Shown piece after piece: positions 1 through 12,597 of a DNA stretch of 64,000 bases. The notes under the pieces are model-generated. The model was given only the letters and a program-made list of their open reading frames with translations, made no database searches and was not told the origin of the DNA. This DNA comes from Carya illinoinensis (lineage: Eukaryota > Streptophyta > Magnoliopsida > Fagales > Juglandaceae), in the NCBI RefSeq assembly GCF_018687715.1, contig NC_056765.1, positions 20,413,394-20,477,393 on the forward strand, read 5' to 3'. Within the stretch, counting starts at the first letter, position 1; each line of letters opens with the position of its first letter. The translations under genes and the position numbers were made by a program.

Positions 1-233
1 CAAAGAAGTCTTATACCATATACTACGTAACTAAAATTTGATTATTTTTGTCATTTTATTTAGATATTTAAGCATTAAGATAAGACAAAAATGAAAAATT
101 ACATATTTGACTCTGGAGGTGTGATGTAAGGCTCTCATATGGAATTTCTTACAAAATAAATATCAGATATCAGAAAATATTTTATTTCGATTGAATTAAT
201 TTCTTAAATGCAAGACTGGTGACTCCATGGTCT
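1..233. other. AT-rich flank, no gene seen
   Basis: AT-rich sequence with no coding frame or recognised repeat end. It flanks the 3' end of the LINE and carries one copy of its target-site duplication at its right edge. Confidence 0.5.
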
Positions 234-245
234 TTGGGTTACTCA
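234..245. repeat. LINE target-site duplication, copy 1
   Basis: TTGGGTTACTCA lies directly next to the poly(A) end of the LINE. It matches TTGGATTACTCA at 6017-6028 in 11 of 12 positions. A TSD of this length is normal for L1-type target-primed insertion and fixes both ends of the element. Confidence 0.8.
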
Positions 246-291
246 TTTTTTTTTTTGTTTTTTGAATATAAACTTTTCATTCCATTTAACT

Positions 292-3200
292 TCAATCATT
301 ACAAAATTTGTTTCTGTTTAGGCATCCCACAATGAAATCTGGGACATCCTCTATCCACACTTTTTCTTCATTTAAAGCTAAAGCTTTTTTTGTTGAAGTA
401 CGAGCTACCATATTCTTTTCTCTATGGGCAAACTGTATAGTCCAGTTTAATCTGTGTTTAAAAAAATCCTTTACATCTTCTGCTATAGGATCATAACATG
501 TCAGTACTTCATCTTCACTTTTTACTGTAGAAATGACTTCCTTTGCATCCTCTTCAAAACTAGCCTTCTGGGTATTGAAATCATTACACAGTTCAACTGC
601 TTTCCTTAGTGCAATGCACTCTGCCACAGCTGCATCTTCTACATTTGTTTTCTGATCACATAGAGTAACCAAAGCCTATCCCTTCTCATCTCTGATCATG
701 ATATCAATACCCATTAACTTTCTTTTTGTATCCAGAGATGCATCCCAGTTTACCTTAACATAATCCCTACTTGGTCTTTCCCACCTCAAATTCACACCCC
801 TATTCTGTACTTGACCATCATTCGACTCTCTCCATGTAGGTTTGCAAAAGCTATGGGCTTATTGGAAGTTTTTAACAGAAGCTTTGGTAGAGATGATAAG
901 ATTTCTAGGACATTCAACTCTTTGTTCAAAGACAAACCCATTTCTTCGCAGCCATATTCTTCTGAATAACACTGCCATTTCCTCTAGCTGATTTATTTTT
1001 AAGATACTCATTAATTTCTGCCATAATAGTAGAAAATCATCTTCCTGTCTGTTCCATTTTTGTACATAGCTGTTTACCTCCCCCCATATGTCATTTGCTG
1101 CAGGGTACTCCCATAGGGTATGCATTAGAGACTCAACTTTCACTTCACACACAGGGCATTTTTTGTCTTGTGTCACTCCCCTCTTAAATAGGTTCCACCT
1201 TGGTAGGTAGCAAATCATTGCCAGCTTTCCACAAGAATAATTTTGTCACTCCTGTAACATCTAATTCCCATATGGACCTCCATCTTTCATCTTCTTTTAC
1301 TTTATAAGAGCTGTCACCTTTAGCCTTCTCCCTATTTTCTAGATGCAAAAAATATGCACTTTTGAATGAAAAGAATCCTTTTTTAGAAGGGCCCCAGTAT
1401 ATCCTATCTTTTGCTCTACCCTTACTCAAAGGAATGCTTAGAATCTTTTCAGCTTCTTCTTTATGAAAAATGCTTTTGATCTGTTGTTCATCCCATTCAC
1501 CCTTATGTTTGTCAATTAGAACTGCAACCTTTGAATCAGCATGCAACACTGCTACTGGTGATTGAATAGCATATGAGAAAAGACTAGGAATCCACTTAGA
1601 ACCCCATATTTTTATTTCTTTCCTATCCCCTACTCTCCACCTAATCCCTTCTTTTAGCAAGCCTCTAGCTGACCAAACACTTTTTCAAACCAGAGAAGGT
1701 TGTGCATCCAGTTTTGTCTCTAAGAAGCTTGTTTTCCTGAAATATTTCTCCTTGAATATTGTAGCTGCCAAGGAGTTAGGGAATTTTATGAACCTCCATC
1801 CTTGCTTTGCCAAGAAAGCTATATTGTAACTTTCCAAGTCTCAGAAACCCAAACCCCCCCTCCTTTTCTGCAACCCCATTTTATCCCATTTTTTCCACAC
1901 CATTCCCTTCCCCTCATTCTATTTTCCCCACCAGAATTTTGCAAACATACCATTAATATCCTTGCATAGCTTCTTAGGAAGTTTGAAAACCTCGATAGTG
2001 AAAGTAGGTATAGCCTATAGAACTGCCTTGATCATAACCTCTTTGCCAGCTTGTGAGATAAAGCTATTCTTCCAGCTTGTCACTTTCTGCCAAATTCTTT
2101 CTTTAAGATTCCTGAAGGTACTGAATTTTGATCTTCCTACCATTGTAGGTAGACCAAGGTACTTCTCATAAGTTCCACATACTATAGAATTGCCAGCTTC
2201 CTGCACAGCCTTCCTATCATCTGTCTTTGTGTTTCTACTGAAGAAAACTGAGGTCTTATCTTTGTTAAGGAATTGGCCTGAAGCTGTTTCATAAATTTTT
2301 AGCGCCTCTTGTATCCTTCTCCACTCCTCAAGCCTTGCTCAACCAAATAAAATGCAATCATCTGCAAAAAGCAAATGATTTACTCTAGTACCTCCTCAAG
2401 CCACCTGTACTCCTCTTGTAAACTGCCTCTGCTCATAGTGGTTAAGCAAAGAACTCAAACCTCAGCACATAAAAGGAATAGATAAGGTGACAAGGGGTCA
2501 CCTTGTCTTAATCCTCTTGTAGGCTGAAAATTATAACCAGGAATCCCATTGATCAAAACAGAGAAAGAAACACTCCTAACACATTTCATTACAAGACTTA
2601 CCCACTTCTCACAGAACCCCAGCTTTATCAAAACAGCTTCTAAAAACTCCCATTCTACCCGGTCATATGCCTTGGACATGTCTAACTTCAAGGCCATACT
2701 TCATTCCTTTCCTTTTTTCTGGTTTTCATGGAATGTAACAGTTCGTAGGCAATCATTACATTATCATTAATCAACCTTCCAAGAAGAAAAGCACTCTGGG
2801 TTGGGGATATAATGTCAGCTAACACATGTTTAAATCTGTTTGTGATAGTTTTTGACACTATTTTATACATGACATTATAAAGACTTATGGGTCTGAACTC
2901 ACTCACCTTTTTTGGACTTTTTGTCTTAGGAATCAAAGCTATGTAAGTATAGTTGAGAGAAGGGTCTAGAGGGTTACCATTCAGTATAGAAATTGCTTCT
3001 TTGCATACCTCTCTTGACACTAGACTCCAATGGTTCTGGTAGAAACATGGGCCAAACCCATCTGGTCCAGGAGCTTTTAATGGTGCCATCTGCTTCACAG
3101 CTTCTTCTACTTCAGCTTCAGAGAAACTTCTTGATAGCTTTTCATTCATTTCATTTGTGACCCTTCTATCCAACCCCACAAGGCAAGATTCAATCTCCTC

Positions 3201-4475
3201 TCTACTAGGCTTCGTAGTTTGAAACAGCTTCCCAAAATATTGCCTGAAAGTTTCTTCAATCTCCTTAAAACCCACAGCCCTTCTATTTCCTTCATCCTCC
3301 ACTTCTTTAATGTTATTTCTTTTTTTCCTTTGATTGGCACAGGTATGGAAATATTTGGTGTTCCTATCTCCATGCTTGTACCAATTATTTTTTACTCTTT
3401 GTTTCCACCTGAGGTCTTCCTTATCAAATAACATGTTCAGATCTGCAGTTGTCCTTTTAATGACCTCCACATTTCTATTGCATTCCTCAGCCTGTAACTT
3501 TTTTAACAGCCTCGTTTTTTCTTCTATTTCCTTCTCCACTCCCTTTCTGCTATACTTCTTCCATTTCTGAAAAGCTATTCTACTCTTCTGCAATAAGCCA
3601 GTCACACCAGAAGTAATATTCTATAATCCTTCTAGATCCTTTCCCTTCCACACTTCTTTTATAAGTTCTTCACAGTCGTCTTCTAAAACCCAACAGGCCT
3701 CATATTTGAAGGATCTTTGCTTCCATCTATGGCTTAGTTCTGCAGCTGCCCTTCTTGTAATTAGGTGAACTAATAGAGGTTTATGATTAAATGTTCTAGC
3801 TACTAATACTTCCACCCAAGCCTCCTTATACATATCCATCCACACATGATTTGCTAGGACCCTATCCAACTTTTCTTTTGTATAAGTTTCATCATTGAGA
3901 GAGTTACTCCACGTGTACTTATCCCCCTCCCATCCCAAGTCATATAGGTTCCCCTCATGCAGAACTTCCCTAAACAACTTCATCTACCCTTCAGGTCTTG
4001 CCTTCCCTCCCCACTTCTCATCATTAGTTAATATCTCATTGAAATCCCCTACTATGCACCAGCCTTCCCCCCTTTTTGGTTTCATGGATTTAAGCATTAC
4101 CCATGTGTCCTTCCTCTTTATTGTCTCTGTTTGTCCATAGAAACATGTAAGCATCCACCTGCCCTCACCTTCTTCTTCTACCCATGCATTTATATGTCTT
4201 TGAGAATAGTTTATAATTTCTAAAGTCACCCTTGATTTCCATTATAAGACTAAACCCCCCCTTCTACCCATTGCCTCCACCACAAAACATCCTTCACAAT
4301 CCAGCCTCTTTTTAACTTTTAGACAACATTTATTTCTGGCCTTAGTTTCCATTAAGAAAACCAAGTTGGGTTTATTTTTCTTTGCCATAGAGCAGAGATC
4401 ACGAACTGTTCTAGAATTCCCTAATCCTCGGCAGTTCCAACTCAGAATTTTCATAATAAATGGCGGGGCTGACAT
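292..4475 (-). pseudogene. LINE ORF2: endonuclease, reverse transcriptase, RNase H, broken
   Basis: The ORF2 polyprotein cuts the target and copies the element RNA into it. Domains in order: an endonuclease N-terminus (4454-4242, MKILSWNCRGLGNSRTVRDL) with the GDFNE motif near 4040; the endonuclease C-terminus (3983-3621); reverse transcriptase with KAPGPDG near 3060, [11 protein letters not shown] near 2680, GDPLSPYLF near 2490 and the catalytic FADD at 2357-2368; the KYLGLP region near 2160; a zf-RVT Cys/His cluster (CPVCEVKVESLMHTLWEYP) near 1160-1100; and RNase H with NWDAS near 745. Stops and shifts fall between most blocks (for example near 4240, 3610, 2450, 1210 and 690), so it is inactive. 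The family assignment is firm. Confidence 0.92.
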
Positions 4476-4508
4476 TCAGCCTCTCCGCCAGTACATTGGT
4501 GTTCATCT

Positions 4509-5793
4509 CTAAAAAAGCTCCACCCTCATCTTTCCTCTCTTACTCCTCTTTTCATCTTCCTCAGCCTCACCCCTTTTCTGTTTTTGTGATTTTCCTATTT
4601 TACTATGCCCCTTTAGACTTTGTTTTTGGGTGGCCCTCCTCTTCCAAACCCCTTTCTTTACAGATTTTTTCTTCACTTCCCCCATTTCTTCTTCAAAAGT
4701 TACCACAATGTCTTGTAAGCCTTCCTCCCCCCTAATGTCTTGTGGCTGTAAGGATAAACATACTAAATCCCCATTGCCTTCTTCCAATTCAGCTCTTCTT
4801 CCATCATTTTTCTTCCTCTCTTCTTCCTCAATGGTTATGCCTACTTCACTACTAACCCCTTGTTTTATCCCCTCCACTTCCTCCTCTCGTGTATCTTGGA
4901 CTATATTCACACTTTTTTCTCTCCCGCACTCCCCTCCCTCTTGCTTTTTTCCTCTCCCTCATTTTCCCTGCCACATATCCCATTAAGCTTCCTGTCTCCA
5001 CCCTCTTTCCTCCACCAGCTCTCTTCATTAAGCCTACTAGCTCTAGTACGAAGAAATTGTTTTTTTGGAATTGCTTGGCCCTCATCCATAGCCCATATTG
5101 CTGGTCTTTTGCTTCTGTAACCTCCTCTCCATTACAACAACCATTTGTTCCATGCACTACACACCCACAAGAGAAGCATATCTTTGGCATTTTTTCATAG
5201 CTAAATGGGATCCACAGGTTATTGCCCTTCACCTTCGTCATCCTGCCCCTTGCTAGTGGCTGAGTTAGATCCAAAAGGATCTGAACTTTTAAGAAACTTC
5301 CTCATCTAGAACGATCATCTCTCACATCTACCTCCTCCACTTTTCCAACCGTATTCCCAATTTGCTCTCCTTTGCTTTTTGTCATACACGATAGAGGCAA
5401 ATTATGGAATCTTACCCAAAAACATTCAGTATTGAAGCTAATCTTTTGTATAGGAGTATAACCATCAAACTTCTTCATTACCAGTACCTGGTTGTCAAAC
5501 AACCACGGTCTTCCTGACCAGACTTTTTCCTTATCTACTAACGTATTAAATTCAATAACAAAGGTGTTTTTGCTCACCTCAGTAAACTGCGCAGCCTTGC
5601 TAATCCTCCAGATCTTACCCATTGTTGTCTCCACTACTTCTCTGCTTATTGTCCTCGTTTAACAGATTTTTCCAATAATCGACCTTTGCTCTTTCAATCC
5701 CAGCTCACTCTGCCATTCCTTCTCCAACTCTATCACAACTTCTTCTTCTTCCCTCAGTCTAAGTCTCTTCCATTTTTCCTCTAAGATTTCCAT
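4509..5793 (-). pseudogene. LINE ORF1 (gag-like RNA-binding protein), broken
   Basis: ORF1 of the LINE. A plausible start ATG is at 5793, with a glutamate-rich beginning (MEILEEKWKRLRLREEEE). A stop follows near 5660, then the frame resumes as a DUF4283-like domain (5634-5302; includes GRPWLFDNQVLVMKKFDG). A CX2CX4HX4C zinc knuckle lies at 5178-5137 (CFSCGCVVHGTNGC). The end is charged and low in complexity. In this family the protein binds the element RNA to form the retrotransposition particle. At least two stops or shifts separate the parts, so no single product could be made. The last coding stretch stops at 4509, about 55 bases before ORF2. Confidence 0.85.
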
Positions 5794-6016
5794 CGTATAC
5801 GGTTTGATAATCCCCTTTCGCCTCCCAAAATTTCACTCCTTCGTCGTGTACTCTGCCACTTGATGACAGAGAATCACCAATACTTGCCAGACAAATGCCA
5901 CGGGCCACTTACTATACTGACTTTTCTATTATAACTGCCTCCCACTCACCCTTACATGCCTCCCTTGCACTGACTCTCTACTCCACCTCTTTTCCTAGAG
6001 AGAAAAGAGAGGAGAA

Positions 6017-6028
6017 TTGGATTACTCA
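6017..6028. repeat. LINE target-site duplication, copy 2
   Basis: TTGGATTACTCA, the partner of 234-245 with one mismatch. It marks the 5' end of the LINE. Confidence 0.8.
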
Positions 6029-6832
6029 CATATTGATTTGACATGAATTACGACCTGATCTTGAATTCGAAAATGGATTTGCTTGATATTGTCAATAGTA
6101 GTAATATAAGGATTTATGGATATACAAGGATTAGAGTTCTTATTAGTCGGTAGGAACTAGGAAGGTTACCTCTCTGGTTGGGAAAACACTTGTATGCCAC
6201 CCCAAGTGACTGTTCAAAGTGACCGTTGGTTATTTTTATTTATTTATTTTTTTACTTAGTGATTAAGAAAGTAATTTTAAGTGTATTGATGTATTTTTTT
6301 TAAAAATATTTAAATATATTAAAAAAATGTAGAGACAACAAGATTTTATTATTATTATTTTTTTGTTTGTTTGTTGCCTGGGCGGCAAGTAGGCCAACTC
6401 CTCTGGTTTCCTCCTGCCTTTCTTAAACCAAAATGATATCAATTTTTATACAAAAGGTTTTGTCACTCAATAAAAGTTTATTTAATCATACCAAGTGATC
6501 TTAAAAAAATTACAAAAACCAAATCGACTCCACATTAACCCCAAAAAGTATATCTTTGGAAAAATTTATATTTAAACAAGTTTTCATTTTATCTACGCCT
6601 TCATTTTTTGGATGATATTACTCTGCCCTCCTCTTCTCTTCTCATTCTCTAAGCCGGTGAAGAACTTCTCATAGTTGTTGTGGGTAACAGTTGTGACCGT
6701 GGGTGACATTGTAATAGGTCTTTGAGTTTAATGACTCGTGGCCACGACAATGGGTTATACCTAACCACAAATGTGTCTCCCAACCCCTTGCTTGAGATTT
6801 AATAGTCACATTCGAACAGACTTAAGATTATT
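6029..6832. other. AT-rich intergenic DNA, possible MITE remnant
   Basis: No coding frame is recognised. Roughly 6185-6405 is very AT-rich and is bounded by CTTGTATGCCACCC on the left and, read from the other strand, CTACTTGCCGCCC on the right. This hints at a small DNA transposon with imperfect terminal inverted repeats, but I found no clean target duplication. The rest (6406-6832) shows nothing I can name. Confidence 0.3.
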
Positions 6833-7808
6833 TGTGATGTTCTCAGCCCCCACTTGGGATTGAACGGTGACTGAAATGTCGAGACATGTAACATAAGGCT
6901 ACATACTTATTGTACATGACAGTTAAGATGCAATGCACCTATTGATCTAACAGTATGCATATTGCAACGGAAAATTCTACTTAGGTCAAATAGAATAAGA
7001 CATATATCATAGTACTGAAGCAAATAAATTCCAAAATATAAGTTTTCCATAAAAGCCATCAAAAGACTTAATTTTTCCAAAATAAATTCTCAAAAAGATG
7101 GGACCATCACATCAAGTGTTATCAAAACATATCATCCATCAAAATGGTCCTCATAACAAAAGTCCTTCAATGAGGTCGATCCTACTTGGCCTTGTCCTGA
7201 TTCAATAATCTCCTCAACTGCTAAAAAATCTGCAACACTTCAGTAATGAATTGGTTAGCAGCTTCCAACCTTTTCAAAATACACGGCTCCAGAGAGATCT
7301 CGAGTCTCTTTGAAGTCTTGTTAGGGATCTGGGGAGCTGGTCTCCTACGTTTCCACATTACTATCCTCTTGGGTTTCTATCACAACTTTTACCATTCTGG
7401 GTGGAGGAATAGTAGTGGAAACTACCATAATGAGATTTCGAGAAATCTTAGTAAGTAAACAGATAACATGTAACATATATCGTAAGCATATATAAGCAAA
7501 CTAAACAAGAATGCAGGGACATGCAACTTTACTTATGCATGTGACTTTTGAAAATACCACGTGTATCAGAACTTTCATAACCTTTTCCTTTTCATAAAAT
7601 ATCTTTTCATCATGTCATTCTTGTTCATTAAAACATATATGTGAGCTTGAATTCTTGTTCATATAACATAGCATAGCATGACTTGGAGCTCAAGGCCTTA
7701 ATCTTTGACTTTAACATATAGATGGATTTCTCATGGATTCTCTATGCACCGTTTGTTCCCCGCTAGCTACCGCATCAAGCATTGGCCTACTTTGACCAAT
7801 GTGACTAC
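6833..7808 (-). repeat. 3' part of a long LTR, minus strand
   Basis: On the minus strand this ends in ...GAACATCACA at 6833. It carries the same pattern as the plus-strand LTR at 15350-19687: a hairpin (7431-7450), then a 'TGGTAGT..CCAACTACC'-like stretch, then a 'cgacatttc...GGGGG' end. It is joined to the truncated LTR near 7808. I see no partner end or target duplication, so it is a fragment. Confidence 0.55.
7431..7450 (-). other. Hairpin in LTR, AGATTTC/GAAATCT
   Basis: A perfect 7-bp stem with a 2-base loop (arms 7433-7439 and 7442-7448). The same position in other LTRs here also carries a TGAG...CTCA hairpin (19145-19166, 51347-51361). On the minus strand TTACTTACT lies just before it. 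Confidence 0.5.
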
Positions 7809-9507
7809 ATCTTTTTCTTTTTCTTTCTTTCTTTTTCCTTCTCCGTTTCTCCGTGCGCGGGACTCGGCCCCCCATTTCCGTCTGTTTCTTCCATCGCCTA
7901 GTTCGCTGCCGTCCCGCCGTCATGACCTGCACCGCCCCCACCGATCGACTCCCCTCCGGCCGGTGCACCTCCCCACAAAATATCAGCCCCTCCCGTGCCG
8001 CTGTTAGCCACCGAGAGCCCCAGCATTCTGCACGGTTTTTCCCCCTTTTTGCCGCCGTCGCTCCACCTCTGGCCACCATCTCTTTACCACTTCATCACCT
8101 ACCTCTTGCCGTCCTAAACCACCCATTTCAGCTTTGATCCGTTGCCAGAGTAGCTCCCACGAGCTCATTTCCATTTTGCCATTTTTTCGCTTCCACTGCC
8201 ACCCACGGCCAACTCTCACTTCCATTAGCTTCATAAACACCTCTAGGCATTCCCTATCAATCCCAAGTCTTGGTTTACCCCCATTCGAAAGTGGGTATTT
8301 TACAACCCACGGCCACAGTCTATTTTACACTGTTATGTTGCTTTTTCTCTGCCGTTTGCAACTCCTTGATCCTTCAAAAATTATTATATAGCGCTGTAAG
8401 TATTTTCCAAACTTTCTTTTAGATTAAAATATATCTTTGCATTAACGATAAATTGTGATTGGTTGGTTATTCCGGACTGAATCCGAGGAGTCGGGGGTCG
8501 GATGGATTTGAGGATGGAGTTAATTATATTTGGTTGATGTTGATATTTGTTGGAGATTTTGTGCCTTGATGTTTGCATTGTATAGTTCATGCATGTTCAC
8601 GTTTAAAAAGGGAAAACTGGGTTTTCGTGTAATTGCATGCATGTACATGTGTTTGTAAAATGAAAACTGGGCTTGTAAGTGAGAAATGATTTATGGTATA
8701 TGTGAACGATTGGATTGATTGGTTTGAGTCAGAGGCACGTGTAGGGATGGTGGTGAGCAGGGATGGTGGTAGAGTCCCGCCTGCGATTCCCGCCTATGGT
8801 GCACGCGGCGTAGGGATGGTGGTAAGCAGGGAGGGTGGTAGAATCCCGCCTGTGATTCCCGCCTACGGTGCACGTGTGGGGACGGTGGTAAGCAGGAATG
8901 GTGGTAGAGTCCCGCCTGCGATTCCCGCCTATAGTGCTCTGATCGTTTGGTTTTTGGGCCATCATCTGGGATAATGGCGAGGTTATGTTTAAAGGGAATG
9001 TTTTGGGCCAAAATGGAATTTTTGACGTGCGTGGAAAAGGTGGAATTTTGGGATATACGCGGATGGCATCATTTTCATGCATATTGTTGTGGCATGAATA
9101 TACTTTTTATCTTAAGGTTGTTTAGTCTATTACTTACCTGCGGTACCGTTTTGGAACCGTAGATTTTGATGCAGATGTTGAGGAGGAAGAGGAGGCTGAG
9201 CCCGAGGAGGCGGCTCTGCCAGAGTTTTGATTTGGAGTTGTTTATGTCAAAAAAAAAAAATCTCTATTAGTTTTTATGCCTTGTATTTTGGTTTTGAAAC
9301 AATATTTGAGACATGTAATATGTTATTATGTGTGGTAACGAGTTTGTATTTAGTTATAAGACTTTTATTATCCACTGTGTAATTTTATTGTACACTTGTT
9401 GCATGTACACACACTTGGCACTTGGCGATGGGATGTGTGACCCGTGTTGTCATCATCCCGACGTTTCAATTTCCACATGTTCGTACGTGAGAGTTGGGGG
9501 CGTCACA
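7809..9507 (+). repeat. 5'-truncated LTR (copy A) of a Tekay-like family
   Basis: Matches the LTR at 12598-14601 from its CT-rich run onward and ends in ...GGGGGCGTCACA, but lacks the first ~400 bases including the TGTGATACC start. It is followed by GG and a tRNA-iMet primer-binding site, so it is the 5' LTR of the element that ends at 14601. A three-unit tandem repeat (8741-8940) lies in its middle. Confidence 0.85.
8741..8940 (+). repeat. Tandem repeat, three units of 66-69 bp, within LTR A
   Basis: Three copies begin near 8741, 8810 and 8876, each with GGTGGTAGAGTCCCGCCTG-like and GATTCCCGCCTA segments. LTR B (13884-14009) has only two copies, so the number changed after the LTRs separated. 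Confidence 0.8.
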
Positions 9508-9509
9508 GG

Positions 9510-9521
9510 TGGTATTAGAGC
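9510..9521 (+). promoter_or_regulatory. Primer-binding site (tRNA-iMet)
   Basis: TGGTATTAGAGC, two bases after the LTR end, complements the 3' end of initiator methionine tRNA with one mismatch (canonical TGGTATCAGAGC). It primes minus-strand DNA synthesis. Confidence 0.85.
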
Positions 9522-12500
9522 GGTTCGGTTTTGGGTAAAACCACATGTCCCATAGGTGGAGTACCAGAAAGTTTTAAAAGCTTGAGTTGATTTTATCTTG
9601 TTTATTTAATTTGATTTGGTTTGGTTTGGTTTGAGTTTATTGGAATTGGAAGTATGTTGTTTTATTTGTTTTATTTATTTCAGTGTATGTTATTTTATTT
9701 ATTTCAGTGTATGTTATTTTATTTATTTCGATTTGTTTTGTTTGGAGTTGAAATTGGGGTTAAGGGTTACGCTATGGCAGGAAGGCGATATAATCGAGGA
9801 TACTATTATTAGGAATGAACATTTAGTGTAATAGGCTTTAATTTTTAGCGATGTGGTTTGCTTGTATGATGTTGAGGTCTGAAGGGAATGTCATGGTTTA
9901 GGCAATCTTTGTAAGGTGGGAACTCACGTCGCAGTGAGGAGAGGAATTAGCTTTAAGTCGCTTAAGATGATTGAGGTCAAGGTTTTGTAGAATTTATGTA
10001 ACGAGGCTATAGAATAGGCGAGTGTAGGTTCAACAAACTTTAAGGATATGTTTAAGAGAATTTTATTTAAGGTTTGAGGCCTTATAGATTTTAGGAAAAT
10101 AAGTTTATGGTAATTAAGGTGTTAGGTTCGATAAGTTTTGGGGGAAATAATTAAATTTCAAGTTTTAAATTTCGTTGATTCAGATGAGTAATTTGGTGGC
10201 AATTGGGGCTTTAGATTTTACAAGTTTTTAAGGTGAATGTTTTGGATTAAAGCCATCAATTTTGAGAATTTCAGAAAATGATTTATTATCCATTAATGTT
10301 TTAGAATTTGAAAGATTTGGGAGTCGATTTTTTCTATTATGGGATGTAAGTTCTTTGATCTTAGAAGTTTCGGAAGATGATTCTTATTTGATTTAAGGTT
10401 TTAGAATTGTTGAGTTGAAGGATTGATTTATAATAAGAATTTAGTTTTTAGTTTTACAGACTTAGTGTTGTAGCTTGATCTACTCTAGTGAGTGATTAGT
10501 TTGTAACCATTAAAATGGGGTTGATTAGAGTTGAGTTATTGATATGAAAATTTTTCTAGAGTAGATTTCTTTGAGGATTGAAGGTAATGATCTAGTTCGT
10601 GTATTTCTTTGAGGATTGAAGATATCGAGCTAGTTTAGAAAATAATTATTGTTAACTCAAGGTTGTAGTAGCAGATTTTAGGAAATGATTTTATTGATTC
10701 GAAAAATATAGGTCCATCAGGGTGTTGGAAATAGTAGATATTGTGTTGGTATTGAATACGATTGAATTTGAGGCTATATGATCCGTAGACTTTTGGGAAT
10801 AGATTCTTAGTAGGTTTAAGGTCATTCTTGGTACCAAACTTTAAGCAATGGCTAGTTGCTGATTTAAGGATATAAGTTGAGTAAATTCAGGAATCATTCT
10901 TGTTGAGTTGAGGATATAAGTCTAGATGATGGAAATGTGGTAATGGATCACTTGTACATTTGAATGATTTTGGTGTTGGCTAAGAGTGCATGAGATCGAT
11001 GAGTAGTAATGGTAAGTGTGTATGGATTTCGAAGAGTGCTGGTCCTAGTCTCATTTATTTTTGGCTTGGTAGGAGTTGAAGAGGAATTTGTGTGTTAATG
11101 TTAAATTCAAGAGATATTGGCTTTGAGTTGTTTGGTAAGTTGAACGGAATGTGCAGTCAAAGCGGGTTACCCATTGGAATGATGGTTTGTAACAACTATT
11201 GTGTTTATCTTGAGAATTAATTCCGACTTGAAGTCATAGGGATTTAAATTTGTGAGGCTATACTTGTCTTTAGAGATCAAGTATCCAGTTGGGAGAATTA
11301 GGGATATTGTTATTTAACTTGAAAGGAGATTGTTAGGTCACCATGTGTGGTGTATGATAAAATCTTGGAAGTTGAAACTTATGCATCAACGGTGGGTAGC
11401 ATAATCATATGTATGAAGTAATAAAGCATTAGGATCCATGAGTGTTGTTCAATAGTTTTTGATGGATTGAAGATTTAAACAGTATGACCTGTCTTGAGAT
11501 TTATTTGTGATGTGCGATTGAAGGAATTAGAAGTTTTAATACTAGAGTTTTTGAGGGTATAAGTTGGTGGGTGAGTTACCAAGAGCGTTTCGATTATGTC
11601 TAGGTGAAGTCAATTGTAGTTTATAGTGAGTTAGTTATTGCAAGATTAGATATTATTAAAAATATAGGTAATGAGCTTGAAGTGTGGGATATCGGATAGA
11701 AGTTATAGGCACTCTCGTTGGTTGGCCGGGAAGGACTTGGGCCTTTTGGATATGTTCCTTATCTTTAGAAGAGACAAGTGTATTTTGGGATGATGTTATG
11801 TGTTTTCAATTTGGGGCCTGGAGGTTGATTAGTATTGATTTCTGTCATCAATCAATGGATGTATTTTTGCGGAATGTTGATTTTGATTAAGGTAGCAAGA
11901 GCCAAATGAGGAGTGAGTAATAATTCATGGCTTTTGGAGGTATATTATTTTCTATTGAAGTGTGGCAAATGATTTTCTTGTTTTCAGGTGTTGAGTTAGC
12001 TTGTATTGTTGATTTCTGAGGACATAGTCTTTTTTGTATTTTGCAAGTTATCAGAGTGCGCACGGAATCATGATTTTTTTTCTTGAGATAATTAGGTATT
12101 CAAATTTTGTGCTGATTTTGAGGAATTAGTAGTGATTCAAAATTTTAATGGAAGATTAATCATTGGTTGTGCAATTTATGCTTATTGATGGTTTACTTCG
12201 GAAGTAACTAATAGGTTACCAAATTGTGGAATATAATAGAGGTTTGGAAGTTTTCTTTTAACGTGAGAGTCGATTGAGATTAACACAATTTATAGCGTGA
12301 AGATAATAACCATTGGAGTTTACTGGGTGTTGTAGTAAGTTTTTTGTGGAATTGGAGATTTCGGATTAAATAGTTGCCTTAGGAGTACTAGAAGTGATGG
12401 TCATTGGGAGACCTGTGCGGGCATGATGGAATCGCCTATAGGAGCAGACAAGAGAGAGAAATATCATTAATTGTTTGGGTGTTAATGATGGTATGTTTCT

Positions 12501-12584
12501 CCCAAATGTGTTATGAGTTATATCTTGTATTCTGCTTTGTCAATGATGTTTGACCTTACAAATTTCGAGGACGAAATTTATTTT

Positions 12585-12597
12585 AAGGGGGGGAGGA
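12585..12597 (+). promoter_or_regulatory. Polypurine tract
   Basis: AAGGGGGGGAGGA abuts the TGTGATACC start of LTR B. It is the plus-strand primer site of the element, and the same tract precedes the LTR at 58546. Confidence 0.85.

Larger units (their letters stand above)
246..6016 (-). mobile_element. Near full-length L1-type LINE, decayed
   Basis: A plant L1 LINE of about 5.77 kb on the minus strand, with a 5' leader, ORF1, ORF2 and a poly(A) tail (a T-rich run at 246-263 on the plus strand). ORF1 has a DUF4283-like region and a CCHC knuckle. ORF2 has, in order, an endonuclease, a reverse transcriptase, a zf-RVT zinc-binding region and a C-terminal RNase H, the usual plant L1 order. An 11/12 TSD brackets it. 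Both frames are broken by several stops and shifts, so it is dead. The intact 5' end is unusual because most LINE copies are 5' truncated. Confidence 0.93.
9508..12597 (+). other. Internal region of the LARD-like element, non-coding
   Basis: About 3.1 kb rich in T and G with no long frame. The first ~780 bases are almost identical to 14602-15350. After the short gag-like start at 9774 I see no protease, reverse transcriptase or integrase motif in any frame. Confidence 0.7.
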
